The notes under the pieces: generated by a model
The model's database searches: none
What the model was told of the DNA's origin: nothing
What the model saw: the letters and a program-made list of their open reading frames with translations, nothing else
NCBI GenBank assembly: GCA_945890595.1
Contig: CAMDCQ010000030.1
Span: 1 to 16,748, forward strand
Length of the DNA stretch: 16,748 bases
Source: Chitinophaga pinensis
GTDB taxonomy: Bacteria > Bacteroidota > Bacteroidia > NS11-12g > UBA9320
Reading direction: 5' to 3'
In this document: positions 7,252 to 14,043 of the stretch, piece by piece
How the letters are laid out: each line of letters opens with the position of its first letter
How positions within the stretch are numbered: the stretch's first letter is position 1
Program-made: the position numbers and the translations under genes

Positions 7252-9224
7252 TAATTATATAATCTTTTAACGTTTTGATCGTAGACTTTTACAGGATATT
7301 TTGATTTTAAACTCTCTATCCATTCTCGCTCTAACTTCGTTTGATAATCTGAAGTAGCTTGTCCCATATTCTCTGAAAGTGGTTTGGTAGTTGGAGCTAT
7401 TATTTCTTTTATTTGAACAAATTTGGTTCTGTCATTTTCATTATCTAATGCATAAACTCCAGGAGTCCAGTCGATTTTATCCAACAATGAATTACTTCCT
7501 TTTTCATATTTCTTTTCTTCAACTTTAACTGCAAGTGGATCTTTGGCATTGCACTTCGTCATAATTTCACTTGACGATTTTCCTTTTTTAGCCAACCTCA
7601 TAGCAGTAGCTGCAGTTTTCGCATCTTTACAGCTGAATATACTCGCGTTAGCCCGTTCTTTCCACATGTACTTATCACTATTAGCTGCATAATACACTGC
7701 TAAACCAACACTGTCTTGCACAGCCTTGCTCCACACCTCCTTATCGGTTAATTCAAACAACAATATACCGTCTTTGTACTCTTGCATAATGTATTTAAAA
7801 TCATCGTATTTCAATTCCAAGACACTCAATTCATAATCCAAGTTACTTCGTCTTACAAAGTCTGTGTACAAATCTGCAACGGCATTGTCCAACGCCTTAC
7901 TGCTTCTGGATTGATTAACAACAACGAAGTCATAAAAATCTGAATCTGTATATTTTTTTGCGCTTATGGTAAACAACACAACCCCTTTACTTGCTTGTTT
8001 GGTATATTTCCCTTTGAGCAACTCATCGGTAAAGTTTCCTTTTACTGCATTTAAGCCTGCTAATTCTTTGAAATTATTTTCAACCTTTACACGACTTACC
8101 ACAACGTCTTTATTCAACTCACTTCGGCTGTCACGCTCTACCTTGCGTCGTATTGCATCCTTTACCTCTTCGTAACTTGCCATCTCTTTTAACTCAACTC
8201 GCTTTACGATGTGCCAACCAAACTTAGTTTGAATAGGAGCAGAATAATCTCCATTATTTTTTAAGGTATACGCAATGTCTTTAAACTCAGTAGGAATATT
8301 AGCAGTAGTTCTATTAAACCAACTTAACTCACCACCACTTGCATTGGTGTTAAAATCCTCTGAAAATTCTTCCACCAACTCTTTCCAATCTCCCCCTGCT
8401 TGTAGTTTAGCGTACACCGCTTCAGCTCGTTGTCGCGCACTATCTACTTGACCTTCATTGTAATACTTGATCATTAAGTGAGCCACTTTTACATCACCAA
8501 ACGATTTACGGCGATCTTGCAGATACACCAAATGATACCCAAATTGGGTTCTAATGGGCATACTAACTTCACCTACTTTCATGGTATATGCCGCATTTTC
8601 AAAAGGATATATCATTTGAAACGCGGTAAAGTATCCCAAATTGCCCTCATTTGTTTTAGCGGACGGATCTTCAGAAAATTCTTTGGCCACGGAAGCAAAA
8701 CTTTCTCCTCTGCTTACAACTCTACTTCTCATACTCAACGCTTTTTCGTAAGCAAGCATGGTGTCTGCTGGCCTTGCATCTAACGCACAATTTATCAATA
8801 AATGACTTGCGTTTACCTCTTCAGTGCTTCTGGCATAAGCCTCTTTAATGAGCATTTCGGTAACATTTTTATCGGTGAGGTATGGCTGCGCTAACTGCGT
8901 GCGGTAACCTCCTAGTTCATTGATAAAACTAGGTACTGTATCCATTTGTAAACGGTAGGCCTCTTCCACTTTGAGTTTAAATTTTACATATAACTCCAGG
9001 TACTCTTCAATCTCTACTTGAGTCGGAGCCGTTTTGTCGCGTTTATTCTTATTAAAAACGCGCATAAACTCATCGTTGTACACCATTTTATCTCCAAAAC
9101 TAAAAATAGGAAATTGATCACTAACTTTGGTTGCACTTATGGCCTCCAATTTCACTTGTGCATCAGCTGAAACTGAGGATAAGATAAAAATAATAAATGC
9201 TAAAAAATAAATTGATTTTCTCAT
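7251..9224 (-). CDS. PpiC-type peptidyl-prolyl isomerase / chaperone with two parvulin domains
   Basis: The 657 residues begin with a signal peptide (residues 1-22, SADAQ cleavage region). A helical N-terminal region follows (about 45-130; YNDEFMRVFNKN). Two complete parvulin domains come next: first about 137-236 (ASHLLI, GNLGYFTAFQM, FGYHLVYLQD) and second about 243-342 (VAHLMIKY, GGELSWFNRT, FGWHIVKRVE). The long C-terminal part (350-657) is poorly conserved and helix-rich, with EVWSKAVQDSVGLAVYY reminiscent of PpiD-like C-terminal modules. Such proteins assist folding of periplasmic and outer-membrane proteins. It is the first gene of the minus-strand run; the next gene starts inside its stop codon. 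The promoter should lie in 9225-9363, shared with divergent menE, but no clean -7 box is visible on this strand. Confidence 0.9.
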   Translation of the reverse strand: MRKSIYFLAFIIFILSSVSADAQVKLEAISATKVSDQFPIFSFGDKMVYNDEFMRVFNKNKRDKTAPTQVEIEEYLELYVKFKLKVEEAYRLQMDTVPSFINELGGYRTQLAQPYLTDKNVTEMLIKEAYARSTEEVNASHLLINCALDARPADTMLAYEKALSMRSRVVSRGESFASVAKEFSEDPSAKTNEGNLGYFTAFQMIYPFENAAYTMKVGEVSMPIRTQFGYHLVYLQDRRKSFGDVKVAHLMIKYYNEGQVDSARQRAEAVYAKLQAGGDWKELVEEFSEDFNTNASGGELSWFNRTTANIPTEFKDIAYTLKNNGDYSAPIQTKFGWHIVKRVELKEMASYEEVKDAIRRKVERDSRSELNKDVVVSRVKVENNFKELAGLNAVKGNFTDELLKGKYTKQASKGVVLFTISAKKYTDSDFYDFVVVNQSRSSKALDNAVADLYTDFVRRSNLDYELSVLELKYDDFKYIMQEYKDGILLFELTDKEVWSKAVQDSVGLAVYYAANSDKYMWKERANASIFSCKDAKTAATAMRLAKKGKSSSEIMTKCNAKDPLAVKVEEKKYEKGSNSLLDKIDWTPGVYALDNENDRTKFVQIKEIIAPTTKPLSENMGQATSDYQTKLEREWIESLKSKYPVKVYDQNVKRLYN

Positions 9225-9337
9225 TGTTACTTGATTCTGATTACAAAATAGGTTGCGAATTTAGTAAATTATAGCCTTTAGCAGATGTTGAGAGGTAAAT
9301 ATTCATGCGTAATTAGGCAAGGCTGTACAAACTTGCA

Positions 9338-9345
9338 TATTTTTG
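9338..9345 (+). promoter_or_regulatory. -7 promoter box for menE
   Basis: TATTTTTG is an exact match to the Bacteroidota -7 consensus TAnnTTTG. Transcription would start near 9349-9352, giving a leader of only about 12-15 bases to the TTG start at 9364. No TTG is seen at the -33 distance, which lowers confidence. Confidence 0.45.
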
Positions 9346-9363
9346 ACTTAAAATAGCCGCCAA

Positions 9364-10359
9364 TTGACACATTTCATCGCTACGTATGCAGACGATTTTA
9401 CAGAACAAACCTTTGTAGAAGCAATCGTAAAAAAGTGGGTCAACAACGCACTTTCATTTACACTATATTCATCTGGAAGTACGGGAAATCCCAAGGAAAT
9501 AAAACTAGATAGATCCTTGTTGCAGTGGAGTGCTGTGGGCACCAAAAATGCACTAAACTTGGGCGATGATATCTCCATTTTGTGCTGTTTACCCATTCAG
9601 AAAACGGGTGGATTTATGCAGCTCATTAGAGCCGTAGTGTGGGATTGTCCTATTCATTTTGTAAAACCTACCAACGACCCTAGTATCCATTTAAATAACT
9701 CACTTTACGCGCTCACATCCCTCACTCCCACCCAGCTCGAATATATACTTACACCGGACTTCGCACCTTCATCATCCATAACTATTCTGGTAGGTGGCGC
9801 ACCCATCTCACCACGCTTAGAAGAAAAACTTAGCACCTCAGAATTGCGTTTTATCGAGACGTATGGCATGACCGAAACCGCCAGTCATATTGCCTTACGA
9901 GAAGTAGGAAAGGATGCTATGTTTAAGGCGCAAGACGGGGTTGTACTTTCGGTTATTGAAGATTGCTTATCCGTATCCATTCCGGAATTAGGACTAAACG
10001 TACTCACCCGTGATATAGTAGAATTTACACATCATGGGTTTAAATTAGTGGGGCGCTCTGATGACGTTATCAATAGTGGAGGCGTCAAAATCCATCCTGT
10101 GCTCATTGAACCGTTAATCGCTGTTTCCTTAGCTTCTGCAGGTATTAATCGTGCTTTCTACCTTAGTAAAAAACCAAATACCGTATTTGGCGAAATGGCA
10201 GTATTGGTAATAGAAGGGGAAGCTATACAAGACAGTTCGTATCTTCTAGAATTACTAAAACGCGATATCCCAGCCTATATGCATCCCAAAGAAGTCGTAT
10301 TTGTAGACCGAATTCAATTTACGGATACAGGCAAGGTAATCCGAAAAAGCATTGCCTAA
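9364..10359 (+). CDS. menE: O-succinylbenzoate-CoA ligase (MenE), short form
   Basis: This 331-residue adenylate-forming enzyme carries the motifs of the AMP-binding family in order: phosphate loop YSSGSTGNPKEI (35-46), ETYGMTETASH (165-175), LVGRSDDVINSGGVKIHP (228-245) and the C-terminal catalytic lysine K324 in DTGKVIRK. Short length (usual MenE is 450 or more) and the truncated N-terminus before the phosphate loop are typical of Bacteroidota MenE, which activates o-succinylbenzoate with ATP and CoA for menaquinone synthesis. No other men genes are in the window, so the substrate rests on family resemblance; another acyl-CoA ligase role is possible. The frame is open only from 9352, and TTG at 9364 is the sole usable start before the phosphate loop. 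It is divergent from the PpiC operon. Confidence 0.8.
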   Translation: MTHFIATYADDFTEQTFVEAIVKKWVNNALSFTLYSSGSTGNPKEIKLDRSLLQWSAVGTKNALNLGDDISILCCLPIQKTGGFMQLIRAVVWDCPIHFVKPTNDPSIHLNNSLYALTSLTPTQLEYILTPDFAPSSSITILVGGAPISPRLEEKLSTSELRFIETYGMTETASHIALREVGKDAMFKAQDGVVLSVIEDCLSVSIPELGLNVLTRDIVEFTHHGFKLVGRSDDVINSGGVKIHPVLIEPLIAVSLASAGINRAFYLSKKPNTVFGEMAVLVIEGEAIQDSSYLLELLKRDIPAYMHPKEVVFVDRIQFTDTGKVIRKSIA

Positions 10360-10368
10360 AGCGCTATC

Positions 10369-10387
10369 AAGGTAGTCATCATACCTT
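10369..10387 (+). repeat. Small inverted repeat after menE
   Basis: AAGGTA (10369-10374) and TACCTT (10382-10387) form a six-base stem with a 7-base loop ten bases after the menE stop. No T-run follows, so it is at best a weak 3'-end structure. Confidence 0.3.
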
Positions 10388-10450
10388 ATCCTGAGGAAAA
10401 GTCAACGAAGAGTTTGATTTTGCATAGGTTTCGTTGCTCATTACGAAGTT

Positions 10451-10481
10451 TTAATCCATAAAGCGGGATTAACCTATTTTT
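10451..10481 (+). terminator. Hairpin with T-rich tail between menE and trmB
   Basis: TTAATCC (10451-10457) pairs perfectly with GGATTAA (10466-10472) around an 8-base loop, followed by CCTATTTTTCT. This fits an intrinsic terminator for menE, though the stem is weak (two G-C pairs). It ends directly at the trmB promoter box, so it could also act as a regulatory structure there. Confidence 0.4.
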
Positions 10482-10482
10482 C

Positions 10483-10490
10483 TAACTTTG
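10483..10490 (+). promoter_or_regulatory. -7 promoter box for trmB
   Basis: TAACTTTG exactly matches TAnnTTTG. It ends only four bases before the GTG start codon at 10495, so the expected transcription start (about 10494-10497) coincides with the start codon. No -33 TTG is found at a normal distance. Confidence 0.5.
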
Positions 10491-10494
10491 CAAC

Positions 10495-11136
10495 GTGGGA
10501 AAAGTGGGTAAACTTCAGAAATTTGCGGAGGTAACGTCGTTTGATAATTGTTTTGAATACAGCAAAGCAATGAAAGGAAAATGGAAGACCGATTACTTTA
10601 AAAATGACAACCCCATCACCGTGGAATTAGCGTGTGGAAAAGGCGAATATACCGTGGGTTTAGCCGAACGTTTTCCGGATAGAAATTTTATTGGGATAGA
10701 TATTAAAGGAAATAGAATTTGGAAAGGTGCCCAATACGCGATAGAAAAAGGACTAACCAACGTTGCTTTTCACAGACTCATGATAGGCAACATAGAAGAG
10801 TATTTTAACAAAGGCGAAATAGATGAGTTTTGGATCACATTTCCAGACCCGCAACACGCTCGAAAACGCAAAAGACTAACTAATGCTATGTTCTTAGACC
10901 GATACCGCGCAATAAGCAAGGATGGCGCAATTATGAATTTAAAAAGTGACTCAACGCGTTTTTATGGATACACGAAAGAAACCATAGAAGAACAAAACTT
11001 AACTATACTCAAAGACTCAGATGACATCTATGCGTGGGAAGAAATTCCTGAATACTTGGCCAACATCCAAACTTTTTACGAGCAAATGTGGCTAGCCGAA
11101 GGCAAGAAGATAAAGTATTTGCGCTACGTTCTATAA
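10495..11136 (+). CDS. trmB: tRNA (guanine-N7-)-methyltransferase
   Basis: The 213-residue protein is TrmB, which methylates N7 of G46 in the variable loop of tRNAs using S-adenosylmethionine. The SAM site is ELACGKGEYTVGLA (44-57) with acidic D69 in FIGIDIKG. The family's catalytic FPDP block is at 116-119 (D118), followed by QHARKRKRL, the Bacteroidota variant of the usual PWPKKRHxKRRL. The C-terminal YEQMWLAEGKKIKYL (195-209) matches the family's tRNA/G-binding end. The start is GTG at 10495, since MGKVGKLQKFAEV lines up with typical Bacteroidota TrmB beginnings; a second GTG at 10504 is the alternative. Its TAA (11134-11136) overlaps the end of convergent gmhA by six bases. Monocistronic as far as can be seen. 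Confidence 0.95.
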   Translation: MGKVGKLQKFAEVTSFDNCFEYSKAMKGKWKTDYFKNDNPITVELACGKGEYTVGLAERFPDRNFIGIDIKGNRIWKGAQYAIEKGLTNVAFHRLMIGNIEEYFNKGEIDEFWITFPDPQHARKRKRLTNAMFLDRYRAISKDGAIMNLKSDSTRFYGYTKETIEEQNLTILKDSDDIYAWEEIPEYLANIQTFYEQMWLAEGKKIKYLRYVL

Positions 11137-11694
11137 GTTTCGCTCAATGTAATCAATTAAGGAATGAATAACCTTAATATGAATTTCTTGAGCTCTATCT
11201 GCATATTCTGTTTTTGGGGCACGTATCTCTACATCGCATAATCCAGCCATTTTACCGCCGTCTTTGCCAGTAAGACCGATTACCTTCATGCCTTTAGCCT
11301 TGGCAGCAGTCATGGCATTGATTACGTTTTGACTGTTACCGCTTGTGCTAATGCCTAGTAAAACGTCACCTTTGCGACCTACACCTTCTACATAGCGCGA
11401 GAAAACAAAGTCGTAGCCATAGTCATTCCCAACACAAGCCATATGACTCACATCAGAAATAGCAATTGCACCGAGTGCTGGTCTATTATTGCGATACCTG
11501 CCAGTTAATTCTTCTGCAAAGTGCATCGCATCACACAAACTTCCGCCGTTTCCGCAGCTTAGCACCTTTCCTTCATTTTTAAAACTCTCTACCAGCAGTT
11601 TTCCTGCGGCTTCAATGTTTTCGAAGTTTTTATCATCCGCTAAAAATACGGTCAGTACTTCTTGTGCTTCTGTAAAATGTTGTTTAATACTCAT
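11131..11694 (-). CDS. gmhA: D-sedoheptulose-7-phosphate isomerase
   Basis: The 187 residues match GmhA closely along the whole length, including near-identical blocks to the E. coli enzyme such as AMHFAEELTGRYR and GDVLLGISTSGNS. The enzyme isomerises sedoheptulose 7-phosphate to D-glycero-D-manno-heptose 7-phosphate in the cytoplasm, the first step of ADP-heptose synthesis for the LPS inner core. The zinc ligands are all present: H58, E62, Q169 and H177, corresponding to E. coli H61, E65, Q172 and H180. The SIS phosphate loop is STSGNS (117-122). It starts one base after the DsbD-like stop, so the two are probably co-transcribed. Other heptose genes (hldE, gmhB, hldD) are not in the window. 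TAG stop at 11131-11133 overlaps trmB's end. Confidence 0.96.
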   Translation of the reverse strand: MSIKQHFTEAQEVLTVFLADDKNFENIEAAGKLLVESFKNEGKVLSCGNGGSLCDAMHFAEELTGRYRNNRPALGAIAISDVSHMACVGNDYGYDFVFSRYVEGVGRKGDVLLGISTSGNSQNVINAMTAAKAKGMKVIGLTGKDGGKMAGLCDVEIRAPKTEYADRAQEIHIKVIHSLIDYIERNL

Positions 11695-11695
11695 G

Positions 11696-13906
11696 CTAGT
11701 TAGCCGCTAGTTTAGCTTCCATTCTCAACTTATATTCTGCCACGCCATCCTTTAAAAACGAGACATACGCTTCTGTATTCTTGTCATAAGTACGGGTAGG
11801 CTGCAATAGATTTCCTTCATTGTCTAATAAGGCATATTGCGGCTGTGCATTGGCATTAAAGAAACATTCTTGTATCCAACTATTTTTCTTGGCTAAGTTG
11901 GTCACCATTCTACCTCCAGATTTAGGGTAGAAATGTTCACTTTTGGGCAACTCAATCGTTTTATCATCTACATAAAGTGATATCACAATAAACTCTTCCT
12001 CCATAAGAGTTAGAACACGTTTATCAGACCAAACTACAGCTTCCATTTCTCTACAGTTTACACATCCATGACCCGTAAAATCTAGAAATACAGGACGACC
12101 CGTGCGTCTTGCAACTTCCATACCTTGCTCGTAATCATAATATCCTCTTAAGCCATGCGGCATGTGTAGCTTATCATTATACCTTGGTTTTACACCGGCA
12201 AAGTATTCGGAAGAATGGTCCTTGTTACCGCCAGCGGATACGTTGAAATCAAGTGTGCTCATAGGCGGCATATAGCCAGCCAACGCTTTTAATGGAGCTC
12301 CAAATAGTCCTGGAACTAAATACGAAACAAATGCGAAAGTTACAATAGCCAGCATCAGTCTAGGTACTCCCAAATAGGGCATATCACTATCGTGGCTGAA
12401 TTTTAATTTACCCAAAAGATATAGCCCCATGAGCAAGAAGATTACAATCCACAGGCCTATGTATATTTCTCTATCTAAAATCCCCCAATGATAGGTTTGA
12501 TCTGCAACACTTAAGAATTTTAGTCCGAAGGCCAATTCTAAAAAGCCTAAGACTACTTTAACAGAGTTTAACCATCCGCCAGATTTTGGTAGTCCATTTA
12601 ACCAACTAGGAAAAATGGCAAACAACGCGAAGGGAATAGCAAACGCCAGAGAGAACCCCAGCATGCCAACCATGGGTTTTACAAAAGCTCCTCCTGCAGA
12701 TTCTACAAGGATACTGCCCACTATAGGACCTGTGCATGAAAACGATACCAAAACAATAGTGAATGCCATGAAGAAAATACCGGTAAGCCCTCCTTTATCT
12801 GCCTGTTGGTCTGCCTTATTTACAATCCAACTGGGTAGTACAATTTCAAACGCACCTAAAAAGGAAGCGGCAAAAACAACAAATATCAAAAAGAATAAGA
12901 CATTAGGAAGCCAATGAGTAGCCAATAAATTGGCAAACGCCGGCCCTAGTAAAACGGCCACCAGCGTACCAATTAAAACGTATATACCTACAATGCTTAA
13001 GCCGTAAATTATACCATTTCTTCTGGCAATTGCCTTGCTCCCATCCTTCATAAAAAATGATACCGTCATAGGTATCATAGGGAACACACAAGGAGTAAGC
13101 AACGCTACTAATCCTGATATAAACGCAACCACAAATAGGCCCCAGAAACTTTGCTTTTCTTGCCCTTCTTGTCCGCCGTATGTCTTTATTTCACAAGTTG
13201 TTGTATCGTTTTCGGAGGCTGCTTTGTAGGTAGAATAATTAACTGAATTAGCGGGAATAATACCTGCGTATTTCGTAAATCCGGTCGTATTTCCTTGTTC
13301 TGACCCTATCGTCGTCTCTTTTCCGCTATTCGGCCCATCTTCCTCTGCTGCCTGATTTTCTAATTCTGTTTCACTAGCAGTCTCTTGAGCTGCATCCTGC
13401 TTATCCATTACATCGGTTTTATCGGGCGCTGATGTATTCCCTCCACTTACCGTTAATCCCTTAACGTTATACTCATATTCAAAAAGCACACACATTCCGT
13501 CATTTGTGCACATCTGATACTCCAGAATACCCGAAATTTTGGGATTAGTAGCCAGTACTTTTAATTTCTGACGAAATTCTGCTTTCCCTTCAAAATCTGC
13601 TACTTCGCAATCAAAAACATCATCCGTGTAATGATGAGATCCTACCGGCTTAGCTTCACCCAATAGTGCATAGGACGCATTTTTATCCCAAATGAATTTT
13701 GCCTTTTGAGGTGGACAGTCTCCATAATCATTGGAGTAAATATGATATCCTTTGGGTACATCGGTTTTAAAAATAACCTCCACTACATCTCCCACATTTA
13801 CAGCTGTTTTGCTTATTGTATTGCCCCATTTTGCAGCGGGTATTTTTTGACCAAATACGAGAGCGGATATACACAACGTAAGCCCTAAGATTAAGTACTT
13901 CTTCAT
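11696..13906 (-). CDS. dsbD: DsbD-like transmembrane thiol:disulfide reductase
   Basis: From the ATG at 13904-13906 this is a 736-residue, three-domain DsbD, passing electrons from cytoplasmic thioredoxin to periplasmic thiol proteins. The signal peptide is residues 1-19 (LILGLTLCISALVFG). The periplasmic alpha domain holds C133 and C139 in QMCTNDGMC. After an acidic, Gln/Glu/Ser-rich linker (about 155-210) the membrane domain has eight or so helices with redox cysteines C273 (TPCVFPMIP) and C391 (SFSCTGPIVG). The C-terminal thioredoxin-like gamma domain carries C615/C618 in FTGHGCVNCREME. The frame extends upstream to a GTG at 13924, but MKKYLI is a normal signal-peptide start with an A-rich leader, so ATG is preferred. 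gmhA follows after one base. Likely clients include periplasmic thioredoxin-fold proteins such as those at 1035-2196. Confidence 0.93.
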   Translation of the reverse strand: MKKYLILGLTLCISALVFGQKIPAAKWGNTISKTAVNVGDVVEVIFKTDVPKGYHIYSNDYGDCPPQKAKFIWDKNASYALLGEAKPVGSHHYTDDVFDCEVADFEGKAEFRQKLKVLATNPKISGILEYQMCTNDGMCVLFEYEYNVKGLTVSGGNTSAPDKTDVMDKQDAAQETASETELENQAAEEDGPNSGKETTIGSEQGNTTGFTKYAGIIPANSVNYSTYKAASENDTTTCEIKTYGGQEGQEKQSFWGLFVVAFISGLVALLTPCVFPMIPMTVSFFMKDGSKAIARRNGIIYGLSIVGIYVLIGTLVAVLLGPAFANLLATHWLPNVLFFLIFVVFAASFLGAFEIVLPSWIVNKADQQADKGGLTGIFFMAFTIVLVSFSCTGPIVGSILVESAGGAFVKPMVGMLGFSLAFAIPFALFAIFPSWLNGLPKSGGWLNSVKVVLGFLELAFGLKFLSVADQTYHWGILDREIYIGLWIVIFLLMGLYLLGKLKFSHDSDMPYLGVPRLMLAIVTFAFVSYLVPGLFGAPLKALAGYMPPMSTLDFNVSAGGNKDHSSEYFAGVKPRYNDKLHMPHGLRGYYDYEQGMEVARRTGRPVFLDFTGHGCVNCREMEAVVWSDKRVLTLMEEEFIVISLYVDDKTIELPKSEHFYPKSGGRMVTNLAKKNSWIQECFFNANAQPQYALLDNEGNLLQPTRTYDKNTEAYVSFLKDGVAEYKLRMEAKLAAN

Positions 13907-13955
13907 AAATTTTAGTTTAATCACTTCAAATAAAACGCTTTCAAATACATTTCAT

Positions 13956-13978
13956 TGCACTAGATGTAGATAAGTGCA
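13956..13978. promoter_or_regulatory. Inverted repeat, possible operator between dsbD and the glucosaminidase gene
   Basis: TGCACT (13956-13961) and AGTGCA (13973-13978) form a perfect inverted repeat with an 11-base spacer (centre-to-centre 17 bases), the geometry of a dimeric regulator site. It lies 50 bases upstream of the dsbD start and just upstream of the promoter for 14044. No regulator gene is nearby, so function is speculative. Confidence 0.35.
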
Positions 13979-13984
13979 TAAAAC

Positions 13985-14018
13985 TTGCTTTTTACCGATT
14001 TTTCAAGATTTACCTTTG
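13985..14018 (+). promoter_or_regulatory. Promoter of the glucosaminidase-symporter operon
   Basis: TACCTTTG (14011-14018) matches the TAnnTTTG -7 box exactly, and TTG at 13985-13987 lies 23 bases upstream, at the far end of the usual -33 spacing. Transcription would begin near 14023, leaving a leader of about 20 bases ending in an A-rich stretch (CCTAAAAAAGA) before ATG 14044. Confidence 0.55.
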
Positions 14019-14043
14019 AAAGTTGTTACATACCTAAAAAAGA

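Noticed and set aside
9244..9250. TATTTTG on the minus strand as -7 box of the PpiC operon
   Set aside because: It has one spacer base instead of two and no TTG upstream, so it was not listed as a promoter; the true promoter probably lies in 9225-9363 but cannot be placed.
9258..9270. AATTT-AGT-AAATT palindrome in the PpiC/menE intergenic region
   Set aside because: Five-base, all A/T arms are expected by chance in AT-rich DNA.
12615..12917. Plus-strand open frame of 100 codons inside dsbD
   Set aside because: It lies opposite the membrane domain of a confidently identified gene, and its composition is that of an antisense shadow; no start signal or family resemblance.
13907..13924. Upstream GTG start (13924) for the DsbD-like gene
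   Set aside because: It would add MIKLKF before a normal signal peptide; ATG at 13906 has an A-rich leader and puts basic residues directly before the hydrophobic core.
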